Below the pieces are notes generated by a model that did no database searches, was not told the DNA's origin, and saw only the letters and a program-made list of their open reading frames with translations. The translations under genes were made by a program, and so were the position numbers. From JAXLYX01 sp046351215 (lineage in GTDB: Bacteria > Myxococcota_A > Polyangia > Polyangiales > Houyiibacteriaceae): a DNA stretch of 64,000 nt. The stretch is taken from positions 1 through 64,000 of the forward strand of contig JAXLYX010000019.1 in the NCBI GenBank assembly GCA_046351215.1, read 5' to 3'. Of the stretch, positions 36,509 to 44,981 are shown piece by piece (positions within the stretch are counted from its first letter, which is position 1; the number at the start of each line of letters is the position of its first letter).

Positions 36509-37417
36509 GTGGCCGACCTCGACCAGCTCCTGAAAGAGACCAGCCGTACCTTCGCGCTCGCCATCCCGCTCCTTCCGGAGCCGTACCGGCGCGAGGTGAC
36601 GATCGCGTACCTGCTCTTCCGGATCGCCGACACCTTCGAGGACGCGACCCACTGGGCGCGCGAAGAGCGGATCGCGGCCCTCGAGCGCTTCGTCGAGCTC
36701 CTGCGCGCCCGCGATCGCGACGGGCTCGTGGCCGCCACGAAGCAGTGGCTCGAGCGGAGCCCCAGCGACCACGCGGGCTACCTCGAGCTCCTCGCGGAGA
36801 CGCCCGCGGTCTACGACGCCCTCGAGGCGGTCCGCTCCGAGGCGCGCGTCGCGATCGTGCACCACACGGCACGCACCGCCCTCGGCATGGCGGACGTCGT
36901 CCGCAGGGCCGATGCGCGCGGCTCGCTCGCCCTCGACGATCTCGAGGACCTCCGCCACTACTGCTACCTCGTGGCCGGCATCGTGGGCGAGCTGCTCACC
37001 GATCTCTTCGTCATCCCGCCGAGCCCGGCGGCTCGCGTCTCGCGCATCCTCCGGGAGCACGACGTCGCGTTCGGCGAGGGGCTGCAGCTCGTGAACATCC
37101 TCAAGGACGCCGACGACGACGCGAAGGAAGGCAGGACGTACCTGCCCGCCGGGGTCGCCCGGAGCGAGGTGCTCGGGCTCGCTCGCGCCGACCTCGAGCG
37201 CGCCCGTCTCTACGTCCTCGCCCTGCAGGCGGCGAAGGCCGAGCCTGGCGTCGTCGCCTTCACCGCGCTCCCGGTCCTCCTCGCCCGCGCGACCCTCGAC
37301 AAGTTGGAGGTCGAAGGACCCGGAGCGAAGATCCCGAGGTCCGAGGTCGTCGAGCTGCTCTTCGGGCTGCAGGGGGCGTTGTCGCGGGGAGAAGAGGCGA
37401 TACCCCTCAAGAACTGA
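36509..37417 (+). CDS. Squalene synthase-like prenyltransferase
   Basis: This 302-residue protein starts at GTG 36509 with AGGGG upstream; ATG 36476 is an in-frame alternative. It shows SRTFALAIPLLPEPYR, the first Asp-rich motif DTFED at 41-45, YCYLVAGIVGELLTDLF at 151-167 and the second Asp motif NILKDADDD at 196-204, then GRTYLP. The YCxxVAGxVGxxLxxLF segment follows squalene synthase more than phytoene synthase. It should join two farnesyl diphosphates, giving squalene with NADPH, at the membrane. A phytoene-type product cannot be ruled out. It is divergent from the epoxidase-like gene and shares a control region with it. Confidence 0.82.
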   Translation: MADLDQLLKETSRTFALAIPLLPEPYRREVTIAYLLFRIADTFEDATHWAREERIAALERFVELLRARDRDGLVAATKQWLERSPSDHAGYLELLAETPAVYDALEAVRSEARVAIVHHTARTALGMADVVRRADARGSLALDDLEDLRHYCYLVAGIVGELLTDLFVIPPSPAARVSRILREHDVAFGEGLQLVNILKDADDDAKEGRTYLPAGVARSEVLGLARADLERARLYVLALQAAKAEPGVVAFTALPVLLARATLDKLEVEGPGAKIPRSEVVELLFGLQGALSRGEEAIPLKN

Positions 37418-37426
37418 GGGAAGAGA

Positions 37427-37542
37427 CGTGCACGTGCACGATCCTCGTTCACGTGCACGGGCCGTCGTGCACGTGCACGTGCACGGTTCGCGTGCACGTG
37501 GACGGTTCGCGTGCGCGTGCACGATTTGCGTGGACGTGCACG
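37427..37542. repeat. Array of six 14-bp palindromes at ~19-bp period
   Basis: CGTGCACGTGCACG, itself a perfect palindrome, recurs with few changes at 37427, 37446, 37466 (extended to 20 bp), 37491, 37510 and 37529. Five-base linkers such as GTTCG and ATTTG separate them. It fills almost all of the 150-bp gap between the squalene-synthase-like gene and the GST gene. It could be an operator array, a protein-binding iteron or a structured terminator. No unique spacers exist, so it is not CRISPR. Confidence 0.8.
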
Positions 37543-37567
37543 CATCTCGGGGTGCTAGCGTCGAGCG

Positions 37568-38572
37568 ATGTCCTCCCTCGAGCTCCTGATCGCGAACAAG
37601 AACGTCTCCTCCTGGTCGCTGAGGGCGTACCTCGCGCTCTCCGTGGCAGGGATTCCCTTCCGGGAGACGAGGATCCCCGAGCACCTCGACGAGTCGCGGA
37701 AGTGGCTCGACGCGAAGAGCCCGTCGGGGAAGGTGCCCGTGCTGATCGACGGGGACCTCGTGATCCACGAGTCGCTCGCGATCCTCGAGTACCTCGCCGA
37801 GCTCTTCCCCGAGAAGAAGCTCTGGCCGGAGGATCGGAAGGCACGAGCCTGGGCGCGGGCGATCGCCTCCGAGATGCACGGGGGCTTCGGCGAGCTCCGG
37901 CGGAACCTGACGATGAATCTCGCGCGGCGCGAGGTCCGGGGGGAGCTCGATCCGGGCACGCAGCGCGAGGTCGATCGGATCGGGGAGATCGTCCGCGAGA
38001 CGCGTGCGAGGTTCGGCGAGGGCGGTCCGTTCCTCTTCGGCGCCTTCACGAACGCGGACGCGATGTTCGCTCCCGTCGCGTGCCGGTTCCGGACCTACGG
38101 CCTCCCGCTCGATCCCGTCACGAAGGCGTGGTGCGAGGCGATCTACGAGCTGCCGGCGCTCCGGCGGTGGGAGGCGGACGCGCTCCGCGAGGCCGAGACC
38201 GAGCCGATGATCCTCGGCGTCGGTCAGCGCGTGGACGTGCGGCCGGCCGACTACGAGCATCCGCGTCCTTCGTGGGCCGTGATCTTCGCGTCGAAGCTGA
38301 GGCAGGGGGACCCCGACTACGCCGGAGTCGCGGCGCGCATGGTCGAGCTCGCGAAGTCGTCTCCGGGCTGCCTCGGGATGGAGAGCGCGCGTGGCCCCGA
38401 CGGTCTCGGGATCACGGTCTGCTACTGGTCCTCGCCCGAGGCGATCGCCGCGTTTCGGGCGGACCTCGAGCACGCCGAGGCGCAGCGCAAGGGACGCGAG
38501 CGGTTCTACGAGGGCTTCCACCTCGTCGTGGCACGCGTGGACCGCGAGTCGCGCTTCGGAAGCCTCGCCTGA
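37568..38572 (+). CDS. Glutathione S-transferase fused to an ABM-type domain
   Basis: This 334-residue protein has a thioredoxin-like GST N domain at 5-80 (NVSSWSLRAYLALSVAGIPF, SGKVPVLIDG, IHESLAILEYLAE) and a helical GST C domain at about 90-210. An added ~100-residue domain, from SWAVIFASKLRQGDP to FHLVVARVDRESRFG, matches the antibiotic biosynthesis monooxygenase (ABM, dimeric alpha/beta barrel) pattern with a central CLGMESARG and a C-terminal FYxGFHLxVA. The Ser near residue 14-15 would activate glutathione. Free-standing versions of both domains are common; the fusion is unusual. The gene follows the palindrome array and has no clear ribosome site. Confidence 0.8.
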   Translation: MSSLELLIANKNVSSWSLRAYLALSVAGIPFRETRIPEHLDESRKWLDAKSPSGKVPVLIDGDLVIHESLAILEYLAELFPEKKLWPEDRKARAWARAIASEMHGGFGELRRNLTMNLARREVRGELDPGTQREVDRIGEIVRETRARFGEGGPFLFGAFTNADAMFAPVACRFRTYGLPLDPVTKAWCEAIYELPALRRWEADALREAETEPMILGVGQRVDVRPADYEHPRPSWAVIFASKLRQGDPDYAGVAARMVELAKSSPGCLGMESARGPDGLGITVCYWSSPEAIAAFRADLEHAEAQRKGRERFYEGFHLVVARVDRESRFGSLA

Positions 38573-38636
38573 AGGGGGGCGCGCGAGCCGCTCGTTCCCC
38601 CTCTGGCGGCCCGCCGTCTCCCGACTACGATGCGGC

Positions 38637-40742
38637 ATGCCCAGGGAAGCCCGTTCGAAGCAGGAGAAGGAGCTCGAGACCCTCGCCGAGGAGATCCGGT
38701 ACCACGAGGCCGCGTACCGTCGCGGCGAGCCCGAGATCCCGGACGGAGCCTTCGACGACCTCGTCGATCGCTACGAGCAGCTCGCCGAGTCGCTCGGGGT
38801 GCCACTCGCGCAGCGGGTCACGGCGAGGCCGGGCGCCGAGCACACGGAGGGCTTCGAGCAGGTCGCGCACCGCGTGCCGATGCTCTCGCTCGAGAAGCTC
38901 ACGCCGAGCAAGAAGGACGGGAGCGGGGGCTCCCTCGGGCTGCGCGAGCAGCTCCTGCAATGGGTGACGAGGCGGCGCAAGGACCTCGAGCTCGCGGCGC
39001 ACGGACGGCTCGAGCTCTGCGTCGAGCCGAAGATCGACGGGATCTCGATGTCCCTCCTCTACCAGGACGGGAAGCTCGTCCGCGCCGTCACGCGCGGCGA
39101 CGGAGAGAAGGGCGACGTGATCACGGCCCAGGTGCGGGCCGCCCGCGCCGTCCCCGAGCGTCTCGAGGGCACGAGCCGCGGCGAGGTCGAGATCCGTGGC
39201 GAGCTCTACTTCCCGCTCGACGCCTTCCACCGCCACAACGAGGCGCTCGCGGCACGCGGCGAGAAGACGCTCGTGAATCCCCGCAACGGCTGCGCGGGGC
39301 TCATGAAGCGTAAGGATCCCTCGGGGCTCGAGGGGATCGGCATCCGCTCGTTCCTCTACCAGGTCCCCTGGGCCCAGGGAGTCCATCTGCCCCCGACCCA
39401 GCACGCGACGCTCGAATGGCTCCGCGCGCACGGAGGCGACGTCTACCTCGACCTCGTGCACGTGACCGACGACGTGGACGCCGCGCTGGCGTTCTGCGAG
39501 GGCTTCGCCGAGAAGCGCGGCACCCTGCCCTACGACATCGACGGGATGGTCCTGAAGGTCGACGAGCTCAAGCACTACGGCGCGCTCGGCATGACCGGAC
39601 ACCATCCGCACTGGGGCGTCGCCTACAAGTTCCCGCCCGAGCGGAAGGCGACGAAGCTCGAGGACATCGTCGTGCAGGTCGGGAAGTCGGGGAAGCTCAC
39701 GCCGGTCGCCGTGCTCGAGCCGGTCTTCGTCGCCGGCACGACCGTGAGCCGCGCCTCGCTGCACAATTTCGTCGAGCTCGCGCGCAAGGACGTGCGCGTC
39801 GGCGATCGCGTCTTCGTCGAGAAGGCCGGCGAGATCATCCCCCAGGTCGTCGGCGTCGACCTCGAGGCGCGGCCCCACGGGACGCACGAATTCCATCCGC
39901 CCACGAAGTGCCCGACCTGCGGGACGCCCGTCGTCGCCGAGGACATCTTCGTCTACTGCCCGAACCCCGCCTGCCCCGATCAGGTGCGTGAGCGTCTCGT
40001 CCACTTCGCGAGCCGGCATGCGATGGACATCGACGGGCTCGGCGAGGCGGTCGTGAACCTCCTCGTCGACGAGCTCGGCGTGCGCTCGCCCGACGACATC
40101 TACCGGCTCGACGCGGCGAAGGTCGCGGAGCTCCCGCGCATGGGGAAGAAGAGCGCAGCCAACCTGATGCGCGCGATCGAGACGTCGAAGTCGAGGGGTC
40201 TCGCGCGCGTCCTCGTCGCCCTGGCCATCCGCCACGTCGGCGAGACGATGGCGGAGGAGCTCGCACGCTACTTCGGCTCGATGGTCGCGCTCCTCGAGAT
40301 GGCGCATCGATACGACTCCGGGGACGCCGAGGCGGTGCGTCTCTTCGCGCCCGAGAAGTCGGGAGAGCGCGGAGCCATCGAGGGGCTCGCGAAGAAGAGC
40401 GCCGACAGCATCTTCCGCGAGCTCTCGTCCCCGCAGGTCCGTCGCGTCATCGCGGGCCTCGCCGAGGCGGGCCTCGTGATGACGGCGGAGAAGCGCTCGG
40501 TGGTCGCCGTCGAAGGGGTGGCGGGCAAGGCCTTCGTCCTCACGGGCACGCTGCCCACGCTGAAGCGCGACGAGGCCGCCGCGAAGATCAAGCAAGCGGG
40601 CGGCAAGGTCTCCGGCTCGGTGTCGAAGAAGACGAGCTACGTCGTCGTCGGCGCCGAGGCCGGCAGCAAGCTCGCCGACGCCGAGGCGCTGGGAATCCCG
40701 ACGATCGACGAGGCCGAGCTCCTCCGCATGTTGGGGGAGTGA
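38637..40742 (+). CDS. ligA: NAD-dependent DNA ligase
   Basis: This 701-residue enzyme has, in order, the NAD-binding Ia domain (YHEAAYRRGEPEIPDGAFDD), adenylation domain with Lys132 in EPKIDGISM, OB fold, a four-cysteine zinc finger (CPTCGTP...YCPNPACPDQ), HhH repeats and a C-terminal BRCT domain (GKAFVLTGTLP to the end). It seals nicks in replication and repair. It is slightly longer than usual (about 670), mainly through an insertion near residues 90-125 (SKKDGSGGS, then LQWVTRRRKDLEL). ATG 38637 gives the normal N terminus. It is a core gene, 64 bp after the GST fusion gene. Confidence 0.96.
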   Translation: MPREARSKQEKELETLAEEIRYHEAAYRRGEPEIPDGAFDDLVDRYEQLAESLGVPLAQRVTARPGAEHTEGFEQVAHRVPMLSLEKLTPSKKDGSGGSLGLREQLLQWVTRRRKDLELAAHGRLELCVEPKIDGISMSLLYQDGKLVRAVTRGDGEKGDVITAQVRAARAVPERLEGTSRGEVEIRGELYFPLDAFHRHNEALAARGEKTLVNPRNGCAGLMKRKDPSGLEGIGIRSFLYQVPWAQGVHLPPTQHATLEWLRAHGGDVYLDLVHVTDDVDAALAFCEGFAEKRGTLPYDIDGMVLKVDELKHYGALGMTGHHPHWGVAYKFPPERKATKLEDIVVQVGKSGKLTPVAVLEPVFVAGTTVSRASLHNFVELARKDVRVGDRVFVEKAGEIIPQVVGVDLEARPHGTHEFHPPTKCPTCGTPVVAEDIFVYCPNPACPDQVRERLVHFASRHAMDIDGLGEAVVNLLVDELGVRSPDDIYRLDAAKVAELPRMGKKSAANLMRAIETSKSRGLARVLVALAIRHVGETMAEELARYFGSMVALLEMAHRYDSGDAEAVRLFAPEKSGERGAIEGLAKKSADSIFRELSSPQVRRVIAGLAEAGLVMTAEKRSVVAVEGVAGKAFVLTGTLPTLKRDEAAAKIKQAGGKVSGSVSKKTSYVVVGAEAGSKLADAEALGIPTIDEAELLRMLGE

Positions 40743-40791
40743 GGGGCGGGCGAGCGACGATCTTCGTCCGTGCCCGAGGAGGGGTGGCCTT

Positions 40792-40823
40792 GTCGGCCAG
40801 TCGGCCGACCCTAACGTGTAGGG
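40792..40823. promoter_or_regulatory. Repeats and dyads ahead of the lipid-export cluster
   Basis: GTCGGCC occurs twice in tandem (40792 and 40800), the second as part of the palindrome GTCGGCCGAC, followed directly by CCCTA-ACGTG-TAGGG (40809-40823). They lie 27-58 bases before the first gene of the cluster and are plausible operator sites for it. Confidence 0.4.
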
Positions 40824-40849
40824 AAACGTAGCATTCAGCCGGTTTTCCG

Positions 40850-41659
40850 ATGCGCCCCCTCCTCGCCGTCGTCCTCGCCTTCCTCTTCCTCGCCGTCCAC
40901 GCCTACGCCCAGGTCCCTCCCACGACCACGGATCCCCGGGCCGTGATGGAAGCCTCGTACCGTCTCGACGCGGGCGATCGCCTGGTCGCCCGCGTCCGGA
41001 TGACGATCACCGACGCGCAGGGCCGTGCCCGCGTTCGCGAGGTCGTGCTCCGCGCGATGGAGTTCCAGGGCGGTCGCAAGACGCTCATGCTCTTCGAGAG
41101 CCCGGCGGACGTCCGCAACACGGGGCTGCTCTCGATCGACCACGACGAAGGCTCCCGGCGCGACGAGCAATGGCTCTACCTCCCGAGCCTGCATCGCGCG
41201 ACGCGCATCGCGGCCTCGCGTCGCTCCGGCTCCTTCGTCGGCTCCGACTTCAGCTTCGCGGATCTCACGGCGGCCGATCCCGACGAGTACGAGCTGCGCA
41301 TGGTGCAGGCGGACGTCGCGGTGAACGGCGAGCCCTGCTGGCGCATCGAGGCCACGCCGCGCACGCCCGCCATCCGCGAGGAGACGGGCTACGAGAAGAT
41401 CGAGGTCTGGATCTCGAAGCGCAGCCTGCTGGCGATCCGGACGAAGGCGACGATGGGGCAGGGGAGGGCGAAGTACGTCGCGCTCGAGGACGTGCGCCGC
41501 GTCGACGGCATCTGGACCGCGCATCGGGTCGTCGCCCGCACCGTCCGCAACGACCAGCTCGAATCGCAGACGGTGCTCGAACGCCGCGACGTGCGGTACG
41601 GTGATGCGACCGTGACCGAAGCCGACTTCACCGTGCAGCGCCTCGAGCGGGGACTCTAG
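40850..41659 (+). CDS. LolA-like outer-membrane lipoprotein-sorting family protein
   Basis: This 269-residue protein starts at ATG 40850. A signal peptide (MRPLLAVVLAFLFLAVHAYA) is followed by a half-barrel of the LolA/LppX type: MTITDAQGRARVREVVLRA, LLSIDHDEGSRRDEQWLYLP, GSFVGSDFSFADLT and the YEKIEVWISKRSLLAI strand. This group (COG2834) commonly stands next to MMPL/RND exporters and carries lipid through the periplasm. It leads a ten-gene, co-directional block and is five bases from the barrel gene. True LolA partners (LolB, LolCDE) are not here, which favours a dedicated carrier for the cluster product. Confidence 0.85.
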   Translation: MRPLLAVVLAFLFLAVHAYAQVPPTTTDPRAVMEASYRLDAGDRLVARVRMTITDAQGRARVREVVLRAMEFQGGRKTLMLFESPADVRNTGLLSIDHDEGSRRDEQWLYLPSLHRATRIAASRRSGSFVGSDFSFADLTAADPDEYELRMVQADVAVNGEPCWRIEATPRTPAIREETGYEKIEVWISKRSLLAIRTKATMGQGRAKYVALEDVRRVDGIWTAHRVVARTVRNDQLESQTVLERRDVRYGDATVTEADFTVQRLERGL

Positions 41660-41664
41660 CGTCC

Positions 41665-43170
41665 ATGCGCCTCGGTGCGCTCCTCCCCCCGCTGCTCGTC
41701 GCGGCGTGCTTCGTGTCGTCCGCCGCTCGCGCGCAGACGGTGGAGAGCGCGAGCGATGCCGTCGGCTGGGGCGAGAGCGCGTCCGACGAGAGCGCGGGCG
41801 ATGCGGTCGGCTGGGGCGGGGGCGAGGCCACGACCGCCGAGTCGCCTTCCGAGCCCGTCGACGAGGCTTCCGCGGAGCGTGCGACCTCCGTCGGAGGCAC
41901 GGTCCGCGGCGACGGCGCGATGTGGACCGAGCGTCTCGGCGACAACGGCTTCGCGAAGGCGCGATTCTCCTACGATCTCTGGCTCCGCCATCGGCTGCGG
42001 CGAGGTCGGCTCGTCCTCGGGCTGCACGGCGAGCAGGACTTCGCCTACCTCTACGAGCCCGAGACCTACGATCAGCCGACGATCGACGTCTACGGGTCGG
42101 TGATCCGTGCGGGGGAGAGCTACCTCGCGCTCGAGACCGCGAACGCCGAGCTCGCGATCGGCACGCAGGTCGTCAATTGGGGCCACGGCGAGATGCTCTC
42201 GGTCGTCGATCTCGTGAATCCGCGCGACATGCGCGAGCCCGGCTTGATGGACCCGATGGACGTGCGCATCCCGGCCCTGATGAGCCGAGGCTCGTGGACG
42301 AACGGCCGCACGCGGCTCGAATTCCTCTGGCTCCACGAGGCCTACTTCCGCCTGCGCCCGCCGCCCTTCGGGACGTGGAGCCTCGTCCGCACGGCCGTGC
42401 TCACGGATCCGACCATCGCGATGACGCCGTTCCCTTCCTACGTCGACACCCGCGACGTCTACTGGCAGCAGAGCCCGCGACGCGTGTCGGTGGAGAGTCA
42501 GCAGGTGTTCGCGCGGGTGACACGGACGCTCGGACCGGTCGACCTCGGCTTCTACGCGGCCGACTACCTCGACCCGATCGGCACGGCGACGTTGCCCGAG
42601 GCGAGCGCCTGGGCGAACGCGGCCGTGTACGTGCCCCTCGACCATCTGCGCACGAACACGATCGGCGCCTCCGTCTCGTTCGTGCACCGGGATCTCTCGG
42701 GCTGGCTCGAGGTCGGCTGCGACATCCGGCGCCCGGTGAACACGGTGGATTTCGCCACGTTCGGCATCGGCACGGAGCGGCGCACGCTCTTCCGCTGGAC
42801 GCTCGGCGTCCGCTACCAGGGGCTCCGCGACACGACGATCGCCCTCGAATACGGGCAGGGAACGCAGCAGGGGCCCGGCGGGAGCGACTACCCGCTGCTC
42901 GTGCCGATCTTCCCCGCGACGCTCGCCGCGCGCGTCGAACGGAGCTTCGCACGGGAGCGATTGCGCGCGATGATCGTGGCCGCGCTCAACGGCGAGCACT
43001 TGGCGGGAGGTGGCTTCGCGCGCGCGCAGCTCGCCTACGTGCCGATCGACGGACTGACTCTCTCGATCGGCTACGCGATCTACTTCCCGACCGACACACC
43101 GTCCCTCGTCTGGGGCTTCACGACGAACGATCGCTTGATGGTCGGAGTCCGTTACGATTTCGCTCGTTGA
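41665..43170 (+). CDS. Outer-membrane beta-barrel protein of the export module
   Basis: This 501-residue protein has a signal peptide ending near ARAQ (residue 24). A short acidic stretch with the repeat (E)SAxDAVGWG comes next, then alternating amphipathic strands to the C terminus (YDFAR). Tyr/Trp-rich turns such as YEPETYDQPTIDVYG and DTRDVYWQQSPRRVS resemble DUF1302-type barrels found with RND lipid exporters. It probably forms the outer-membrane exit or acceptor for the lipid. It is five bases after the LolA-like gene; a 111-bp gap with two small dyads precedes the biosynthetic genes. Confidence 0.75.
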   Translation: MRLGALLPPLLVAACFVSSAARAQTVESASDAVGWGESASDESAGDAVGWGGGEATTAESPSEPVDEASAERATSVGGTVRGDGAMWTERLGDNGFAKARFSYDLWLRHRLRRGRLVLGLHGEQDFAYLYEPETYDQPTIDVYGSVIRAGESYLALETANAELAIGTQVVNWGHGEMLSVVDLVNPRDMREPGLMDPMDVRIPALMSRGSWTNGRTRLEFLWLHEAYFRLRPPPFGTWSLVRTAVLTDPTIAMTPFPSYVDTRDVYWQQSPRRVSVESQQVFARVTRTLGPVDLGFYAADYLDPIGTATLPEASAWANAAVYVPLDHLRTNTIGASVSFVHRDLSGWLEVGCDIRRPVNTVDFATFGIGTERRTLFRWTLGVRYQGLRDTTIALEYGQGTQQGPGGSDYPLLVPIFPATLAARVERSFARERLRAMIVAALNGEHLAGGGFARAQLAYVPIDGLTLSIGYAIYFPTDTPSLVWGFTTNDRLMVGVRYDFAR

Positions 43171-43204
43171 CCTTGCTTTCCCGACTCCGGCCACTTGTCC
43201 GGAT

Positions 43205-43251
43205 GTAGGTATGGCTCCTACGTGGTGGCACGAGCCGAGCCGACGCGGCTC
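43205..43251. promoter_or_regulatory. Two dyads before the first acyl carrier protein gene
   Basis: GTAGG-7-CCTAC (43205-43221) and GAGCCG-ACG-CGGCTC (43237-43251) lie in the 111-bp gap of the cluster. They may mark an internal promoter or a partial terminator that sets export against biosynthetic gene levels. Confidence 0.35.
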
Positions 43252-43281
43252 CTCGCGTGGAACGCACGGGAAAGGAATTCC

Positions 43282-43569
43282 ATGACCGGCAGCCCCATCC
43301 ATCCGACGGACGACGGCCTCGCGGTCGAATGGCTGATGTCGCTCCTCGCTTCCACCGGGGACATCTACGTCCGTCCCATCGCCGGCGGTCCGACGATGGA
43401 GACGTCGCTGCGCGAGGAGCTCGGGCTCGACTCCATCGGGATGGTGGGCGTCTTCTACGCGGTGGTCGACGAGCTCGGTCTCGACGCCGACGAGCGCGTC
43501 GTGGCGGACTGGCGCACGGTCGCCGACGTGGTGCGCTTCGCACGGAGCGGAGCCGAAGGAGCGGCATGA
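43282..43569 (+). CDS. Acyl carrier protein (first of two)
   Basis: This 95-residue protein starts at ATG 43282 with AAAGGAA five to six bases upstream. The phosphopantetheine site is Ser51 in LGLDSIGMVG. It has the four-helix pattern of carrier proteins and is not the housekeeping AcpP, which would sit with fab genes. It should hold the growing or activated acyl chain in the cluster pathway. The stop overlaps the acyl-ligase gene by ATGA, which suggests that the ligase loads this carrier. Confidence 0.9.
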   Translation: MTGSPIHPTDDGLAVEWLMSLLASTGDIYVRPIAGGPTMETSLREELGLDSIGMVGVFYAVVDELGLDADERVVADWRTVADVVRFARSGAEGAA

Positions 43570-44981
43570 CGAACGCGCCTCCGTGGAAGACGGTCGCGCT
43601 CGATCCCGATGGACGTCGGCGCAGCGAGCCGATCCTCGCAGGGCTCCCCGAGGTGCCTCCGCTCTCGGTCGTCGTGCTCGCCGTCGCCGATCCCGCGTTC
43701 CTGGTGGCGGGCTACGAAGCGGTGCTCGCCCGGGAGGCGATCCCGCTGCTCCTGCACGGCACCACGCCGCTCGCGCTCGCGCGGCGGATGGTCGAGCGGG
43801 TCGGCGCCGCGGCCCTCCTGCATGCGCCCCTCGAGGGGGATCCCCACGTCGAGACCGCCCCGGCGGGAAAGGCCCGACTGCCGGAGCGCGGACATCTGCT
43901 CTGCACGAGCGGCACGACGAGCAAGTCGGGCGAGCCGAAGGTCTACTTCTTCCCCGAGGCCCGGGCCGAGGCGAACGCCCGCGCGCATCTCGCTTCCCTC
44001 GGCCTCGCCGACGCGCGCGGTCTCCGCATCCTCCTGCCGCTGCCCGTGAGCCACGCGTTCGGTCTCGTCTGCGGACATCTCGCGGCGCGGGCGACGGGCT
44101 CGACGCTCCTCGCGTTCACGAGCACGCCCGATCCCGCGACGTTGCTCGAGGTCGCGGCGCGCGAGCAAGCCCAGGTGCTCCACCTGACCCCGCCCATGGT
44201 GCGACTGCTCGCGCGGCGTCACGCGCGCAGAGCCGCCCCCGCGCTGCCCGAGCTCTCGCTCGTCGGCGTGGGCTCGGCGCCGAGCACGGCGGGCGAGATA
44301 CGAACGCTCCACCGGCTCTTCCCCGCGTCGCGCATCGTCGCGACGTACGGGCTCACGGAATGCGGACCCCGCGTGGCGACGTTCCAGGCCGGGACCGCCG
44401 AGCATCCCTCGATGCTCCTCGACGTCGACGACGCCGCGCAGGTGCCCCTCGGCGAGCCGCTCGCGGGCGTCCGGCTCGCGCTCGAGGACACAGGCTCCGA
44501 TGGCGTCGGAGAGCTCGTCGTGCACACGCCTTACGTCGCCACCGGACGCCTCGTCGACGGCGCGCTCGAGCCCATGCCCGCCGGTCCCTTCCGGACGCGA
44601 GACGCCGCGCGTCGCGAGGCCTACGGCGGGATCACCCTCCTCGGTCGCATGGACGGAACCATCGTCCGAGGCGGGACCAACGTGTATCCGACGAACGTCG
44701 AGCCGCTCGTCGAGGACGTGGCAGGCGTCACCGGCGTCTGCCTCGTCGGTCAGCGCTCCCCGACCTACGGAGAGGTCCCCGTGCTCGTCTGCGAGGTCGC
44801 GGCCGGGACGCACGAAGAAGAGCTCCGTCGGTCGATCGAGGCGCGGCTCGCCGACGAGCTCCCGCCGACCGATCGCCCCGTCGAGATCCGCTTCGTGCGC
44901 ACGCTGCCGCGCACCTCGCTCGGCAAGGTGATCCGCGCCGAGGTGAAGTCCAGGCTGGAGGCCCCGCATGGCTCTTGGTGA
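43566..44981 (+). CDS. AMP-forming acyl ligase / acyl-ACP synthetase
   Basis: This 471-residue enzyme of the ANL superfamily has all core motifs: P-loop TSGTTSKSGEPK, the A5 motif YGLTECGP, GGITLLGRMDGTIVRGGTNV (A7/A8) and a catalytic Lys in LPRTSLGKVIR. It activates a carboxylic acid as acyl-AMP and passes it to a thiol. Placement between an ACP gene (ATGA overlap) and a ketosynthase (14-bp overlap) suggests direct loading on ACP rather than CoA. It is shorter than typical long-chain acyl-CoA ligases (about 550), with a reduced N-terminal subdomain. The acid is unknown. Confidence 0.9.
   Translation: MTNAPPWKTVALDPDGRRRSEPILAGLPEVPPLSVVVLAVADPAFLVAGYEAVLAREAIPLLLHGTTPLALARRMVERVGAAALLHAPLEGDPHVETAPAGKARLPERGHLLCTSGTTSKSGEPKVYFFPEARAEANARAHLASLGLADARGLRILLPLPVSHAFGLVCGHLAARATGSTLLAFTSTPDPATLLEVAAREQAQVLHLTPPMVRLLARRHARRAAPALPELSLVGVGSAPSTAGEIRTLHRLFPASRIVATYGLTECGPRVATFQAGTAEHPSMLLDVDDAAQVPLGEPLAGVRLALEDTGSDGVGELVVHTPYVATGRLVDGALEPMPAGPFRTRDAARREAYGGITLLGRMDGTIVRGGTNVYPTNVEPLVEDVAGVTGVCLVGQRSPTYGEVPVLVCEVAAGTHEEELRRSIEARLADELPPTDRPVEIRFVRTLPRTSLGKVIRAEVKSRLEAPHGSW

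Noticed and set aside
37427..37542. CRISPR-like look of the repeated CGTGCACGTGCACG units
   Set aside because: Linkers are only about five bases and are not unique spacers; no cas genes are present.
37427..37542. ParB parS site, because of CACGTG cores
   Set aside because: The canonical parS (TGTTTCACGTGAAACA) flanks are absent, and no par genes are nearby.
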